From: Thermaceae bacterium
GTDB lineage: Bacteria; Deinococcota; Deinococci; Deinococcales; Marinithermaceae
Reading direction: 5' to 3'
NCBI GenBank assembly: GCA_026987375.1
Contig: JALSMT010000083.1
Location: forward strand, 1-34,819
DNA: 34,819 bases
Position 1 is the first letter of the stretch. Every line of letters begins with the position of its first letter. This document shows, one piece after another, positions 1 through 9,278 of the stretch. The notes below the pieces were generated by a model. It was not told the origin of the DNA. It saw only the letters and a program-made list of their open reading frames with translations, and ran no database searches. The translations under genes and the position numbers were made by a program.

Positions 1-84
1 GGTAAGATTTTGCTCGCAGGCTATACCTATACGAGCGCTGATAACTCCAGCAATAACATGGCCGTCTGGCGCTACAACCCTTAA
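1..84 (+). CDS. Delta-60 repeat-like protein, C-terminal fragment
   Basis: The window opens inside a reading frame that runs 27 codons to a TAA at 82-84. The visible tail begins GKILLAGYTYTSADN and ends MAVWRYNP. This resembles the last unit of delta-60 repeat proteins, whose units carry a G-K-I-L-x-A-G-Y start and an A-x-W-R-Y-N core. Such proteins are usually large, secreted or surface-attached predicted beta-propellers of unknown function. Everything upstream, including any signal peptide, lies outside the window. The assignment rests on one repeat unit, so the family is likely but the size and role of the protein are unknown. A strong hairpin follows 14 nt after the stop. Confidence 0.6.
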   Translation, partial: GKILLAGYTYTSADNSSNNMAVWRYNP

Positions 85-98
85 AGGAGTTTTGCTGG

Positions 99-134
99 AT
101 CTAAGGCTGGGGGTGCAAGCCCCCAGCCTTAGAT
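99..134 (+). terminator. 15-bp perfect hairpin after the delta-60-like gene
   Basis: The arms at 99-113 and 120-134 are exact reverse complements and enclose a 6-nt loop (TGCAAG). The hairpin sits just downstream of a stop codon, where a terminator is expected. It lacks a downstream T-tract (the next bases are GTCAGAGG), so it may act as a 3'-end stabiliser or a Rho-independent site of reduced strength. A weaker element follows at 200-220: a 5-bp stem (CTCGC/GCGAG) directly followed by TTTT. Confidence 0.55.
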
Positions 135-235
135 GTCAGAGGAGCGCAGAAGACCTGCCTCAGAAAACTAGTGGTGTTATGCGGCGGTGAACCCGCGCGC
201 TCGCTTAGCCGGCGAGTTTTCCGCATCGCTGATTG

Positions 236-241
236 TATGCT
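236..241 (+). promoter_or_regulatory. Candidate -10 box for a leaderless transcript
   Basis: TATGCT lies 6 nt before the ATG at 248, and no Shine-Dalgarno sequence precedes that ATG. This is the spacing expected if transcription starts on the A of the start codon. No convincing -35 is visible. The support comes from the same arrangement recurring elsewhere in this window. Confidence 0.35.
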
Positions 242-247
242 GAGCCC

Positions 248-517
248 ATGAAGCTCTTTCTGGTCACCAACGTGCTCGACTCCGACGCCGGAGTAACAGT
301 CGAGGCGGTTTACGTGGTAGCCGCCTCTGGAGAAGAAGAGGCGCTCGAAAAGGCTCGGCAAAAGGCCGCCAAACGGCTTCTGCGACAGCGAATCCGCCCG
401 GTCGTTTTCGACCACCAGGGCGTCTCGCTGGTCTGGATGGGCCTGCCGCAGACCGGCGAAGTAGAGCACATGGAGGGCAAGACCAAACGGGAAAGCGGTA
501 TGCGAGACGGCCGCTGA
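248..517 (+). CDS. Small uncharacterised protein (89 aa)
   Basis: I do not recognise this protein. From the ATG at 248 it has 89 residues. The N-terminal part (MKLFLVTNVLDSD) is hydrophobic and looks like a beta strand. A helix rich in Glu, Lys and Ala follows (about residues 29-50), then a second strand region around VVFDHQGVSLVWMG, and a polar, highly charged C-terminal tail of about 20 residues. It has no cysteine and no signal peptide, so a small soluble alpha/beta protein is the best description. The frame could be extended to a TTG at 233, but the ATG is preferred because a TATGCT box lies 6 nt before it. It stands alone, about 210 nt before nuoA. Whether it relates to complex I is unknown. 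Confidence 0.5.
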   Translation: MKLFLVTNVLDSDAGVTVEAVYVVAASGEEEALEKARQKAAKRLLRQRIRPVVFDHQGVSLVWMGLPQTGEVEHMEGKTKRESGMRDGR

Positions 518-633
518 CGGGACCGTCGCGCGCCGCCGTCGCCGGTCCCGCCCCGCGTGTTCAGGGTTCCTTTGGGGGCGGCGTTAGTAGTCGCCGTTAG
601 CACCTGACAACAGGGACTTATGGGCCTGCTGCT
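518..633. other. Intergenic stretch before the nuo promoter region
   Basis: No gene is supported here. The frames open on the opposite strand across the preceding gene and this gap are low-complexity shadows. The region is GC-rich at the start and ends near the candidate nuo promoter. A 9-bp direct repeat (ACTTATGGG) occurs at 616-624 and again at 653-661; its meaning is unclear. Confidence 0.4.
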
Positions 634-661
634 TTGGACGGCATCGGGTTAAACTTATGGG
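634..661 (+). promoter_or_regulatory. Candidate promoter of the nuo operon
   Basis: TTGGAC (634-639) and TATGGG (656-661) are separated by 16 bp, giving -35 and -10 elements of moderate quality. A start about 7 nt further on would place the 11-bp dyad at 672-710 at the very 5' end of the leader. No better pair is visible between the preceding gene and nuoA, but the match is weak. Confidence 0.3.
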
Positions 662-671
662 GATTGTGGTT

Positions 672-710
672 CATCGTTCACTCACCGTCTGCGACCTCAA
701 GTGAACGATG
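672..710 (+). promoter_or_regulatory. Interrupted 11-bp palindrome in the nuo leader
   Basis: CATCGTTCACT (672-682) and AGTGAACGATG (700-710) are exact reverse complements separated by 17 nt. The right arm ends 4 nt before the nuoA Shine-Dalgarno sequence (715-722). In DNA it could be a regulator's operator. In RNA it would form a stem-loop next to the ribosome site and could modulate translation of the whole operon. There is no T-tract, so it is not a simple terminator. Confidence 0.55.
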
Positions 711-714
711 GCAC

Positions 715-722
715 AAAGGAGG
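715..722 (+). promoter_or_regulatory. Strong Shine-Dalgarno that fixes the nuoA TTG start
   Basis: AAAGGAGG followed 7 nt later by TTG at 730 is a near-perfect ribosome site. It selects the TTG over the longer open frame reaching back to 634, whose extra N-terminal residues do not look like NuoA. Confidence 0.75.
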
Positions 723-729
723 GGATATC

Positions 730-1089
730 TTGTCAGGGACCAGTGAGTACATAAACATCTTCATCTATCTGCTGATAGCGGGTGGGATTGGCGTAGTGAT
801 GCTGCTTTTGGGCGCTTTGCTAGGCCCCAAAAAGCCCAGCCCCGAAAAGCTGATGCCCTACGAGTCGGGCAACGACCCTGCCGGTGAGGTGCACCGATTA
901 CCGGTTCACTTTTACGTAGTGGCCATGCTCTTCATCATCTTTGACGTAGAGGTGGCGTTCCTCTGGCCTTACGCCGTTAACGCCGGCAAGCTGGGGATGG
1001 CGGGTTTTTGGGCCATCCTCGCTTTTACCCTGATAGTCCTGGCGGGATTCGTCTACGAATGGAAGAAAGGGGTGATGAAGTGGGATTAG
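730..1089 (+). CDS. nuoA: NADH-quinone oxidoreductase subunit A
   Basis: This is a membrane subunit of respiratory complex I, equivalent to Thermus Nqo7, located beside the quinone site at the junction of arm and membrane. With the TTG start at 730 it has 119 residues, the length I recall for Thermus Nqo7. It has three membrane segments, at about residues 6-30, 60-80 and 90-112. The loop after the first carries the family hallmark [10 protein letters not shown] (Y-E-S-G), and the second contains the conserved acidic [10 protein letters not shown] motif. It is the first gene of the 14-gene operon. Its end overlaps the start of nuoB by 10 nt, so the two are translationally coupled. Confidence 0.95.
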   Translation: MSGTSEYINIFIYLLIAGGIGVVMLLLGALLGPKKPSPEKLMPYESGNDPAGEVHRLPVHFYVVAMLFIIFDVEVAFLWPYAVNAGKLGMAGFWAILAFTLIVLAGFVYEWKKGVMKWD

Positions 1090-1619
1090 GCAGCATGTTT
1101 GAAAAGGACGTGCAAGAGCTGGAGCGCGAGGGCATCCTCTTTACCACCCTGGAAAAGCTGGTGGCGTGGGGCCGCTCCAACTCGCTTTGGCCGGTCACCT
1201 TCGGCCTGGCTTGCTGCGCCATTGAGATGATGGCCTCTTCCGACGCCCGCAACGACTTGTCGCGCTTCGGATCCGAAGTTTTTCGCGCCAGCCCGCGCCA
1301 GGCCGACGTAATGATAGTCGCCGGGCGCCTTTCCAAGAAGATGGCGCCGATAATGCGTCGCGTCTACGACCAGATGGGCGACCCCAAGTGGGTAATCGCC
1401 ATGGGCGCTTGCGCCGCCTCCGGCGGTATGTTCAATAACTACGCCATCGTGCAGTCGGTAGAGAGCATCGTGCCGGTGGACGTATTTGTTCCTGGCTGTC
1501 CGCCGCGGCCGGAGGCTTTGATCTACGCGGTAATGCAGCTGCAAAAGAAGATCCGCGGCCAAGCCAGCGACGACACGGGCCGCAAATTGCCTCCCGTCGA
1601 GGCCTGGGTGAGGGGGTAG
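1080..1619 (+). CDS. nuoB: NADH-quinone oxidoreductase subunit B
   Basis: This is the peripheral-arm subunit that carries the terminal 4Fe-4S cluster N2, the electron donor to quinone (Nqo6/PSST). The GTG at 1080 gives 179 residues, and the N-terminus then aligns position for position with Thermus Nqo6. The upstream AAAGGGGTG supplies the ribosome site. The N2 ligands are all present at Cys45, Cys46 (tandem pair in LACCAIEMM), Cys111 and Cys140 (VPGCPPRPE). The frame could be extended upstream inside nuoA, but that sequence is unrelated to the family. nuoC follows 2 nt after the stop. Confidence 0.96.
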   Translation: MGLGSMFEKDVQELEREGILFTTLEKLVAWGRSNSLWPVTFGLACCAIEMMASSDARNDLSRFGSEVFRASPRQADVMIVAGRLSKKMAPIMRRVYDQMGDPKWVIAMGACAASGGMFNNYAIVQSVESIVPVDVFVPGCPPRPEALIYAVMQLQKKIRGQASDDTGRKLPPVEAWVRG

Positions 1620-1621
1620 CC

Positions 1622-2254
1622 ATGGCTCTACTGGACAAAGCCAAAGAGTACGCCTCCGAACGCGGTTACGGCATAGAGGAGGTTCACGGCCTGGTCTGGA
1701 TAGACGTTCCCCGCGAGGACCTCGAATCGTTCTTCACGGAGATGCAGGCTGCGGGTTTCAACTACCTGGCCAACGTAATAGGCATAGATTATGCCGAGTA
1801 CCCCGAGAGCAGGCCGCAGCGCTTCGCGGTGCTTTTCGAGATGGTGGCGATGAAGGGTTGGCGCGACGGGGACGGCTCGCGTTTCTTCGCACGCGTCTGG
1901 GTTCCTGAGAAGGACCCGCAGCTGCCCTCGGCGACGCCCCTCTACAGCGGCGCCGGATTTTTGGAGCGCGAGGTTTACGACCTGCTGGGAATCCGCTTTG
2001 AGGGTCACCCGGATCTGCGCAAGATCCTTACCCCCGAAGACCTCGAAGGTCACCCCTTGCGCAAAGATTATCCGCTGGGGGAAACGCCTACGATTTTCCG
2101 CGACGGCCGCTACATAGACCCGGAGCAGTTCCGTGCGAGCATAGCGGGTAAGGACGCTGGGCTTACCGGCCGCAAGGGCGGCGCCCGTAGAGGGTATGAA
2201 GCCTACTTTGAAGACGTTCGGCGCGCCGCGGTCAAGGATGGGGAGGACGTATGA
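1622..2254 (+). CDS. nuoC: NADH-quinone oxidoreductase subunit C
   Basis: This is the 30-kDa peripheral-arm subunit (Nqo5), which has no cofactor and packs against NuoD near the quinone site. It has 210 residues, against about 207 in Thermus. The family signature is clear in the second half: [19 protein letters not shown], followed by the L-R-K-I-L and H-P-L-R-K-D-Y motifs that end the conserved domain. A short basic tail rich in Gly and Arg follows. GAGGGGG lies 8 nt before the ATG. The stop overlaps the nuoD start (ATGA). Confidence 0.95.
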   Translation: MALLDKAKEYASERGYGIEEVHGLVWIDVPREDLESFFTEMQAAGFNYLANVIGIDYAEYPESRPQRFAVLFEMVAMKGWRDGDGSRFFARVWVPEKDPQLPSATPLYSGAGFLEREVYDLLGIRFEGHPDLRKILTPEDLEGHPLRKDYPLGETPTIFRDGRYIDPEQFRASIAGKDAGLTGRKGGARRGYEAYFEDVRRAAVKDGEDV

Positions 2255-3465
2255 GACCCAAAACGGACGTACCCCTGCCGGAGGAGCCGCGGGAACTGCG
2301 CAGCGAGTTGATGGTTCTCAACGTCGGCCCGCAGCACCCTTCTACCCACGGCGTGCTGCGGGTGGTGGTAACGATTGCGGGAGAAGAGATTATCGACTTA
2401 GAGCCGCACATCGGCTACCTCCACTCCGGCTTCGAAAAGACGATGGAGAACCGCAGCTACACCCAGAATTTCACCTACACGCCGCGCATGGACTACGTAC
2501 ACTCTTTTGCGCACGACATGGCCTACGCGCTGGCGGTGGAGAAGCTGCTGGGCGCGCGCGTGCCCGAGCGGGCGGAGACCTTGCGGATAATACTCAACGA
2601 ACTATCGCGCATAGCCAGCCATCTGCTCTTCGTGGCTTCGGGGCTCCTCGACCTGGGGGCGATGACGCCCTTCTTCTACGCCTTCCGCGAGCGTGAGGCC
2701 ATACTCGACCTCTTCGAGTGGGTTACCGGTCAGCGCTTTCACCACAACTACGTGCGCGTCGGCGGCCTAAAAGAAGACGTACCCGAAGAGTTTGTCCCCG
2801 AGCTCAAGAAGTTCCTCTCCGGCTTTTTGGCCAAGGTGGACGACTACCAGGGGATGTTCGACGGTTCGCCCATCTTCGTTTCGCGAGCCCGCGATATCGG
2901 TGTCATTCCGCCCGACGTGGCCATCAACCTCGGCCTCACCGGCGGCTCGCTGCGCGCCAGCGGTGTCGACTACGACGTTCGTAAGGCCCACCCCTACGGC
3001 GGATACGAAAAGTACGAGTTCGACGTGCCCCTGGGCACGCGCGGCGATACCTACGACCGCATGGTCATCCGCCTAGAGGAGATGCGCCAGTCGCACCGCA
3101 TCATCGAGCAGGCCGTGGAGCGGCTAGAGCCCGGCCCCATCCGCGACGCCGACCCGCACTACTCCCTGCCGCCGCGAGAGATGCTGGGTAGCAGCATGGA
3201 GGCTTTGATATATCACTTCAAGCTGGTTACCGAGGGTTTCCACCCACCGCTGGGAGAGGCTTACGTGCCCACCGAGTCGGCCCGCGGCGAGCTTTCTTAC
3301 TACGTCGTTTCCGACGGCGGCAGCATGCCCTACCGCGTCAAGATCCGCACTCCCGAGTTCGTAAACATCCAGTCCCTCAAGTACGCCGCCAAGGGCCACC
3401 AGTTCGCCGACTTCATCGCCATCTTGGCGACCCTCGACCCGGTGCTCGGGGGCATCGACCGCTAA
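2251..3465 (+). CDS. nuoD: NADH-quinone oxidoreductase subunit D
   Basis: This is the 49-kDa subunit (Nqo4), derived from a NiFe-hydrogenase large subunit, which forms most of the quinone-binding cavity. It has 404 residues, five fewer than Thermus at the N-terminus. The two residues that contact the quinone headgroup are present: His33 in [10 protein letters not shown] (His38 in Thermus) and Tyr82 in RMDYVHSF (Tyr87 in Thermus). The C-terminus ends in the usual DPVLGGIDR. Its ATG overlaps the nuoC stop by 4 nt. A GGAGG site lies in the 12-nt gap before nuoE. Confidence 0.97.
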   Translation: MRPKTDVPLPEEPRELRSELMVLNVGPQHPSTHGVLRVVVTIAGEEIIDLEPHIGYLHSGFEKTMENRSYTQNFTYTPRMDYVHSFAHDMAYALAVEKLLGARVPERAETLRIILNELSRIASHLLFVASGLLDLGAMTPFFYAFREREAILDLFEWVTGQRFHHNYVRVGGLKEDVPEEFVPELKKFLSGFLAKVDDYQGMFDGSPIFVSRARDIGVIPPDVAINLGLTGGSLRASGVDYDVRKAHPYGGYEKYEFDVPLGTRGDTYDRMVIRLEEMRQSHRIIEQAVERLEPGPIRDADPHYSLPPREMLGSSMEALIYHFKLVTEGFHPPLGEAYVPTESARGELSYYVVSDGGSMPYRVKIRTPEFVNIQSLKYAAKGHQFADFIAILATLDPVLGGIDR

Positions 3466-3477
3466 CGGAGGTTACGC

Positions 3478-4047
3478 ATGGGTTTTTTTGACGATAAGCA
3501 AGACTGGCTGGCCGAAGTCTTTGCTCAGTACCCCGAAGACCGGCGCCGCAGCGCGCTCATGCCCCTCCTGCGGCGGGTGCAGCAGGAAGAGGGCTACGTC
3601 AGTTTTGAGCGCATGAAGGAGATAGCCGAGATCGTGGGCACCACCGCGACCGAGGTAGCCGGGGTTATGAGCTTTTACAGCTACTACCAGGGGCTGCCGA
3701 CCGGCAAGTACCACATCCAGGTCTGCCGCACTCTCAGCTGTAAGCTGGCCGGTTCCGACGAGCTATGGAAGACTTTGGTGGAGCGGCTGGGTATTCTTCC
3801 GGGCGAGGTCAGCGAAGACGGACGCTTCAGCCTGCAGGCGGTCGAGTGTTTGGGCAGCTGCCATACCGGTCCGGTAATACAGATAAACGATGAACACTAC
3901 ATCGAAAGGGTTACCAAAGAGCGTTTGCAGGCTCTTTTGGACGGCCTTTCTGAGGACAAGCCCCTGGAAGAAGTAAGGCGCACCTTGCCCGGCGAGGAAG
4001 AAACGGGTAAGCACGTTATCGAGCTGGTGAAAGGGGGTGAGTCGTGA
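3478..4047 (+). CDS. nuoE: NADH-quinone oxidoreductase subunit E
   Basis: This is the 24-kDa thioredoxin-like subunit (Nqo2) of the NADH-oxidising module, carrying the off-path 2Fe-2S cluster N1a. It has 189 residues, somewhat longer than Thermus Nqo2 because of a charged C-terminal tail. The ligands Cys83, Cys88, Cys124 and Cys128 (CRTLSC and CLGSC) fall at the same residue numbers as in Thermus. The start is an ATG at 3478 with CGGAGG upstream. The stop overlaps the GTG start of nuoF. Confidence 0.96.
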   Translation: MGFFDDKQDWLAEVFAQYPEDRRRSALMPLLRRVQQEEGYVSFERMKEIAEIVGTTATEVAGVMSFYSYYQGLPTGKYHIQVCRTLSCKLAGSDELWKTLVERLGILPGEVSEDGRFSLQAVECLGSCHTGPVIQINDEHYIERVTKERLQALLDGLSEDKPLEEVRRTLPGEEETGKHVIELVKGGES

Positions 4048-5363
4048 GTACGGGACCAATAGTCAGCGGTAAAGACCCGCGCTTCGCGCCCACTCTCTAC
4101 GCCCACGTAGGCAAGCCCGACAGCTGGAAGCTCGATTACTATCTGGCCCACGGCGGCTACCAGACCGCTAAGGCGGTGCTGACCGGAAAGCAGCCCGACG
4201 AGGTCGTCGAAGAGGTAAAAAAGAGCGGCTTGCGCGGGCGCGGCGGCGCCGGTTTTCCCACCGGCGTCAAGTGGAGCTTCATGCCCAAAGACGGGCGGCA
4301 GCACTACCTAATTTGCAACGCCGACGAGTCGGAGCCGGCCTCTTTCAAAGACCGCTACATCATGGAGGACGATCCGCACCAGCTGATAGAGGGCATGATC
4401 ATCGGCGGCTACGCCATGGCCGCTACCAAGGGTTACGTCTACATTCGCGGCGAGTACAAAAAAGCCTACGAGCGCTTGGTCGCCGCCATCGGCGAAGCCC
4501 GCCAGCAAGGTTACCTGGGTAAGGACCTCTTTGGCTCCGGCTTCGACTTTGACCTCTACGTCCACCGCGGCGCCGGCGCTTACATCTGCGGCGAGGAGAC
4601 GGCGCTGATGAACTCGCTGGAGGGCCTCAGGGCCAACCCGCGCATGAAGCCCCCCTTCCCGGCGCAGTCGGGCCTTTACGGCAAGCCCACTACCATCAAT
4701 AACGTCGAGTCGCTGGCCAGCGTGGTGCACATCATGCAGCGCGGCGCCGACTGGTTCGCGCAGATGGGCACCGAGCGCTCCAAGGGGATGAAACTCTACC
4801 AGGTTTCCGGCCCGGCCCGGCGCCCCGGCGTTTACGAGCTGCCCATGGGCACCACCTTCCGCGAGCTCATCTACGACTGGGCGGGCGGTCCCACCGAGCC
4901 GATCAAGGCCTTCATCCCCGGCGGTTCTTCGACGCCGCTCTTGCCCTTTAGCGACGAGTACTTAGACCTGCCGATGGACTATGAATCGCTCGTCGCCGCC
5001 AAGTCGTCGTTGGGTACCGGCGGGGTGGTGTTGATACCCCAGTCGGTCTGTATAGTAGACGCCATTTGGAATCTCATTCGCTTTTACGCGCACGAGTCTT
5101 GCGGCAAGTGTACACCCTGCCGCGAAGGGGTCTCGGGCTGGCTGCCGCAGCTCTTCGAGAAGTTCGAGCGCGGCCAGGCCACCCATCAAGACCTAAAGAC
5201 GATGGAAGACCTGCTCGACCAGATAGAAGGGCGCAGCTTCTGCCCCCTGGCCGACGCCGCCGTCTGGCCCATTCGCGGGGCGTTGCGTCACTTCCGCGAG
5301 GAGTTCGTACACCACATCGAGCACGGTACCTGCGCGGTCCAGTCGGGACCGAGGTGGAGGTGA
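4044..5363 (+). CDS. nuoF: NADH-quinone oxidoreductase subunit F
   Basis: This is the 51-kDa subunit (Nqo1), which binds NADH and FMN and carries 4Fe-4S cluster N3. It has 439 residues (Thermus 438). The glycine-rich FMN site [15 protein letters not shown] is at residues 63-77. The nucleotide-binding [13 protein letters not shown] segment follows. The N3 ligands are Cys353, Cys356, Cys359 ([11 protein letters not shown]) and Cys400 (SFCPLAD), all at Thermus numbers. It starts at a GTG that overlaps the nuoE stop (GTGA), with AAGGGGG upstream. The final residues include an extra HGTCAVQ tail. Confidence 0.97.
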   Translation: MSTGPIVSGKDPRFAPTLYAHVGKPDSWKLDYYLAHGGYQTAKAVLTGKQPDEVVEEVKKSGLRGRGGAGFPTGVKWSFMPKDGRQHYLICNADESEPASFKDRYIMEDDPHQLIEGMIIGGYAMAATKGYVYIRGEYKKAYERLVAAIGEARQQGYLGKDLFGSGFDFDLYVHRGAGAYICGEETALMNSLEGLRANPRMKPPFPAQSGLYGKPTTINNVESLASVVHIMQRGADWFAQMGTERSKGMKLYQVSGPARRPGVYELPMGTTFRELIYDWAGGPTEPIKAFIPGGSSTPLLPFSDEYLDLPMDYESLVAAKSSLGTGGVVLIPQSVCIVDAIWNLIRFYAHESCGKCTPCREGVSGWLPQLFEKFERGQATHQDLKTMEDLLDQIEGRSFCPLADAAVWPIRGALRHFREEFVHHIEHGTCAVQSGPRWR

Positions 5364-5365
5364 GG

Positions 5366-7762
5366 ATGCCAAAAGTCAAGGTCAACGACCGCACCGTCGA
5401 GGTGCCCCCGGGCACCTCGGCTATGGACGCGATCTTCCACGCCGGTTACGACGTGCCCCTCTTCTGCGCCGAGCGCCACCTGAGCCCCACCGGTTCCTGC
5501 CGGATGTGCCTGGTCAAGGCGGGTTCGCCGCGTAAGGGGCCCGACGGCGAATGGATCAAAGACGAGTCGGGCGAGATAAAGATTTTCTGGTTCCCCAAGC
5601 TGATGGCCAGCTGCACGCTGGCGGTCAGCGAGGGGATGGTGATAGACACTCTCTCGGACGAGGTGCGCCACGCCCAGTCGGGGATGGTCGAGCTGACGCT
5701 GGCCAACCACCCGCTCGACTGCCCCACCTGCGACAAAGGCGGCGCCTGCGACCTGCAGGACCGCGCTTACGAGTACGGGCTCGAGCAAAAGTTTTACACC
5801 GGCCCGACCGGCGAGCCTGTCTATACCCGCTACGAGTTCAGCAAGCGCCACGTAGACAAGCACCACCCGCTCAGCGAGTTCATAATCCTCGACCGCGAGC
5901 GCTGCATTCACTGCAAGCGCTGCGTGCGCTACTTCGAGGAGATCCCCGGCGACCAGGTGCTCGACTTTATCGAGCGGGCGGTGCATACCTTCATCGGCAC
6001 GGCCGACGAGGGTCTGCCCTCTAACTTCAGCGGCAACATTACCGACATCTGTCCGGTGGGGGCGTTGCTCGACCGCGTGGCGCGCTTCCGCGGGCGCAAC
6101 TGGGAGTTTGAGCAGACCCCCAGCGTCAGCACGGAAGACGCCTCGGGGCAGTACGTCTGGATAGACGCCCGTTCGGGCCGCATCGAACGCATCCGCGCCC
6201 GCGAGAACCCCGAGCTGAACGACATCTGGATCTCAGACGCGGCTCGTTTTGGGCACGAGTGGGTAGATCAAGACCGGGTCACTACACCGCTTGTGCGCAA
6301 GGGGGGTTCGCTCGAGCCCGCCAGCTGGGAAGAGGCGCTGGCCGCCATGCAAAAGGGCCTCGAAGGCGTGCCGCAAGAGCGCGTGGGGCTGCTCCTGCCG
6401 GGGGACGCCACCATAGAAGAAGGCATGGCCGCGGCGGAGCTGGCGAAGACTCTGGGTAGCGGGTACCTGGACTTCGAGGGCCGCAGCGCCGTTCCCGCCA
6501 GCAACTTCCCGGCGGCGACTTTCGCCGACTTGCTGGAGGCGGATTACATTCTGACCATCGGCGACCCCACGGAAGAACTGCCGCTCAGCCATGTCTGGAT
6601 TTACAAGCGCTTGCGCGGCGTCAAGACGCCGCCGCGCCTCAACCACGGCACGCCCATAGCCGACCTTTCGATTCGCGAGCACACGCCGCCGGACAGGTCG
6701 CTATTGGGAGCTTTCGCTCCTTACCCGACCAGGGTGATGGAGTGGGCCGAGGCCAAAGGCGTCTTCGAGCCCGGTCAGGCCAGCGCCTTACTGGGCGCTA
6801 TAGACGCGCTGCTGGCGGGGCGTGACGCGCCGCGGGTAGCGGGAGTAGATGCGGGCGCTCTCAAGCAGGCGGCGCAACGCTGGCGGAAAGCCAAGAAGCG
6901 GGTTTTGTTGCTCGGCGCCGAGGTTTTGAACGACGTGGAGGCGGCGCAGCTGGCCGAAAAGCTGGCGAAGTCGCAGGGGGCGTTGGTGTTGGCCATGACG
7001 CCGGCCGCCAATGCCCGCGGGCTCGAGGCGATGGGCGTCTGGCCCAGCGGCGACAAGATGCCGCGGGCGCTGCTGGCGGCCGCGGACAACCCGCCGCAAC
7101 TTCTGCTAGATCTCGCCGAGTTCAAGGTCTTCCACGCCGCGCGTCTGAGCGAAGTGGTGCGCCAGCACGCCGACGTGGTGCTGCCCGCCAAGACCAGCTA
7201 CGAGAAGCTAGGTACGCTGCTCAACGTCGAAAACCGTTTGCTGGAGTTGCGCCCGGCTCACGTGGAGGCCGGAGAGGCAGAGGGCTTGATTCAGGTAATC
7301 TACCTCTTCGCCCAGGCTCTAGGGGTCAAGAGCTCCCTGCGTCTGGTGAGGCAGGCGCGCGCGCGCTTTACCGAGCGCTACAAGATCAATCTTGACAAGC
7401 TGGAAGAATTCGGCCAGGTCTGGCGTCCCCGCGTTTCCCTGAGCCCCCGTCCGCGACAAGGCGAAGGCGGCAATCTCTACCTGCGCCCCAGTATGTGGAA
7501 ATCGCGCCACCTGCTCGGCGAGACGGTGCAGCGCGCCTTGGGAACCCTCACGCTGGCGGCGCACCCGCAGACGGCCTTGGCCGAGGGGTTGGACGTAGGG
7601 GCTACGATTACCCTGCAAACTCCCTGGGGAACGCAGGCGGCGCGTCTGGAATTCGACGATGAGTTGCCCAAGGGCTGGTTCTTCCTGCCGGCTCTGGGTT
7701 CGAACCCCGGAGCCAGGGTCCCTTTCAAGGCGCTGGTTCCCGAAGGAGGTGAGGCGCGGTGA
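5366..7762 (+). CDS. nuoG: NADH-quinone oxidoreductase subunit G, lacking the N7 cluster ligands
   Basis: This is the 75-kDa subunit (Nqo3), which relays electrons through 2Fe-2S N1b and 4Fe-4S N4 and N5. From the ATG at 5366 it has 798 residues (Thermus about 783); GGAGGTGAG lies just upstream. The frame is open further back inside nuoF, but that part is not NuoG. N1b ligands are Cys34, 45, 48 and 83. N5 ligands are His115, Cys119, 122 and 128. N4 ligands are Cys180, 183, 186 and 229. The fourth cluster of Thermus and E. coli, N7, is absent: its four cysteines align without gaps to Ser255, Asp258, Gln262 and Ser290, and no cysteine occurs after Cys229. The molybdopterin-oxidoreductase-like C-terminal half is otherwise kept. 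It ends by overlapping nuoH. Confidence 0.97.
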   Translation: MPKVKVNDRTVEVPPGTSAMDAIFHAGYDVPLFCAERHLSPTGSCRMCLVKAGSPRKGPDGEWIKDESGEIKIFWFPKLMASCTLAVSEGMVIDTLSDEVRHAQSGMVELTLANHPLDCPTCDKGGACDLQDRAYEYGLEQKFYTGPTGEPVYTRYEFSKRHVDKHHPLSEFIILDRERCIHCKRCVRYFEEIPGDQVLDFIERAVHTFIGTADEGLPSNFSGNITDICPVGALLDRVARFRGRNWEFEQTPSVSTEDASGQYVWIDARSGRIERIRARENPELNDIWISDAARFGHEWVDQDRVTTPLVRKGGSLEPASWEEALAAMQKGLEGVPQERVGLLLPGDATIEEGMAAAELAKTLGSGYLDFEGRSAVPASNFPAATFADLLEADYILTIGDPTEELPLSHVWIYKRLRGVKTPPRLNHGTPIADLSIREHTPPDRSLLGAFAPYPTRVMEWAEAKGVFEPGQASALLGAIDALLAGRDAPRVAGVDAGALKQAAQRWRKAKKRVLLLGAEVLNDVEAAQLAEKLAKSQGALVLAMTPAANARGLEAMGVWPSGDKMPRALLAAADNPPQLLLDLAEFKVFHAARLSEVVRQHADVVLPAKTSYEKLGTLLNVENRLLELRPAHVEAGEAEGLIQVIYLFAQALGVKSSLRLVRQARARFTERYKINLDKLEEFGQVWRPRVSLSPRPRQGEGGNLYLRPSMWKSRHLLGETVQRALGTLTLAAHPQTALAEGLDVGATITLQTPWGTQAARLEFDDELPKGWFFLPALGSNPGARVPFKALVPEGGEAR

Positions 7763-8751
7763 GCTATCTTTTAGCGGCCATTAAGGGCCTGGTGCTCATC
7801 CTGATGCTTCTTTTTACCTTCGCCTACCTTACCTGGGCGATGCGGCGCGGGCTGGCCCGCTTTCAGATACGCCAAGGGCCCAACCGCGTCGGCCCCTTAG
7901 GGCTGTTCCAACCGCTCGCCGACGCGGTTAAGGCGATTTTTAAGGAAGACATATCTGTAGCCAAGGCCGATAAGTTCGTCTACTGGCTGGCGCCGCTGAT
8001 ATCGTTTACCTTCGCGCTGGCGGCGTTCGCGGTAATCCCCTTGGGCCCCAAAGGCAGCCTCTTCGGGCTGGATCCCTGGGTGGCGGGCCTCAACGTTTCC
8101 ATCCTTTACATCTTCGCGGTCGCCGAGCTGGCTACTTACGGCATCTTTCTTTCCGGTTGGGCCTCGGGTTCCAAGTACAGCCTGATGGGCGGCATGCGCA
8201 GCGCCGCCGGGCTGATTGGCTACGAGCTGGCGCTAGGGGTGGCCCTTCTGGGTCCGGTTTTGCTGGTGGGCTCGCTCGATCTGCGCGACATCGTTGACTG
8301 GCAGGTCAAGCACGGCTGGCTGGCGCTGTGGCAGTTACCGGTTTTTATCGTCTACCTAATCGCCGCGCTGGCCGAGATGGGGCGCACGCCCTTCGACTTC
8401 GCCGAGGCTGAGCAGGAGCTGGTAGGCGGTTTCTCCACCGAGTACAACAGCATGAAGTTCGTGGCCTTCTATATGGCCGAGCTGCTGCACTGGATTACCG
8501 CCTCGGCGCTCATACCGACGCTCTTCATGGGGGGCTGGCACGCTCCCTTCGGTCTGCCGGAAGTGCCCATTCTCTGGCTCTTCATAAAGTGGTTGGTGTT
8601 CATCTTCGTTGTCATGTGGATCTGGGCCAGCTGGTTCCGTACGCGCTACGACGTGATGATTCGCTTCGCCTGGGGCAAGCTCTTCCCGGTAGCGTTGGCC
8701 TGGTTTTTGCTTACCGCCTACTGGGTGGCCAGTAAAGGAGGAGCCGTATGA
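7759..8751 (+). CDS. nuoH: NADH-quinone oxidoreductase subunit H
   Basis: This is the membrane subunit (Nqo8/ND1) that forms the quinone entry tunnel and the acidic E-channel to the proton pumps. It has 330 residues and about eight membrane helices. It is shorter than Thermus Nqo8 (about 365) because it lacks the extra C-terminal helix, and is close to E. coli. Conserved parts include [18 protein letters not shown] (loop 1), AELATYGIF and [17 protein letters not shown]. One residue is odd: the near-universal Glu of the E-R-R segment ending TM1 is Met28 here ([10 protein letters not shown]). The GTG start at 7759 overlaps nuoG, with GGAGGTGAG upstream; its stop overlaps nuoI. Confidence 0.96.
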   Translation: MSYLLAAIKGLVLILMLLFTFAYLTWAMRRGLARFQIRQGPNRVGPLGLFQPLADAVKAIFKEDISVAKADKFVYWLAPLISFTFALAAFAVIPLGPKGSLFGLDPWVAGLNVSILYIFAVAELATYGIFLSGWASGSKYSLMGGMRSAAGLIGYELALGVALLGPVLLVGSLDLRDIVDWQVKHGWLALWQLPVFIVYLIAALAEMGRTPFDFAEAEQELVGGFSTEYNSMKFVAFYMAELLHWITASALIPTLFMGGWHAPFGLPEVPILWLFIKWLVFIFVVMWIWASWFRTRYDVMIRFAWGKLFPVALAWFLLTAYWVASKGGAV

Positions 8752-9278
8752 GTGTCTATGCATTGGCCAAGGCGATGGGGATAACCCTCAAACACCTTTT
8801 CTCCAAACCGGTAACGATTCCTTACCCGAGCGCGCCGGTCCCCATCAAACCCCGTTTTCACGGCCGGCACGTGCTGACCCGGCACCCAGACGGTCTGGAA
8901 AAGTGCATCGGCTGCAGCCTTTGCGCGGCGGCCTGTCCGGCGTATGCAATCTACGTCGAACCGGCGGAAAACGACCCGCAAAGCCCCGTTTCGGCTGGTG
9001 AACGCTACGCCAAGGTCTACGAGATCAACATGCTGCGTTGCATTTTCTGCGGACTCTGCGAGGAGGCCTGCCCCACCGGGGCGATAGTGCTAGGCAACGA
9101 GTTCGAGCTGGCCGATTACGTTTACGCCGACCTCGTTTACGGCAAAGAGGACTTGCTGGTGGATACCGTGGGTTCGAAGGCGCAAAGGCGCGAGGCCGAG
9201 AAGAGCGGCAAGCCGCTCAAGCTAGGCTTCGAGGTGCCCTACGTCAGGCCGGAGCTGGAGGGGGTGAAGTACGAGTGA
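8748..9278 (+). CDS. nuoI: NADH-quinone oxidoreductase subunit I
   Basis: This is the 23-kDa ferredoxin-like subunit (Nqo9), which carries 4Fe-4S clusters N6a and N6b between N5 and N2. It has 176 residues (Thermus about 182). The first motif, [12 protein letters not shown], gives Cys53, 56, 59 and 63. The second, [15 protein letters not shown], gives Cys98, 101, 104 and 108. These are the Thermus numbers. The N-terminal amphipathic helix (residues 1-20) rests on the membrane in the family. The start codon overlaps the nuoH stop (ATGA), and AAAGGAGG lies just upstream. Confidence 0.97.
   Translation: MSVYALAKAMGITLKHLFSKPVTIPYPSAPVPIKPRFHGRHVLTRHPDGLEKCIGCSLCAAACPAYAIYVEPAENDPQSPVSAGERYAKVYEINMLRCIFCGLCEEACPTGAIVLGNEFELADYVYADLVYGKEDLLVDTVGSKAQRREAEKSGKPLKLGFEVPYVRPELEGVKYE

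Noticed and set aside
180-225. Possible tRNA-like arms on either strand
   Set aside because: A GGTTCACC-like T-loop and a CTCGC/GCGAG stem are present, but no acceptor stem or full cloverleaf can be formed.
101-603. Open frames on the - strand across 101-603
   Set aside because: They are opposite-strand shadows of the small + strand gene and of the hairpin; composition is Arg/Ser-rich and no start signal supports them.
616-661. Direct repeat ACTTATGGG (616-624 and 653-661)
   Set aside because: A single 9-bp repeat with 37-bp spacing in a short gap; no link to a known element, so noted only within the intergenic entry.
634-729. Longer nuoA start at 634
   Set aside because: The extra residues do not resemble NuoA, cover the leader dyad, and ignore the strong AAAGGAGG before TTG 730.
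5066-5365. Extended N-terminus of NuoG reaching back to 5066
   Set aside because: It is an alternative frame inside nuoF; the ATG at 5366 with GGAGGTGAG and alignment to Thermus Nqo3 set the true start.
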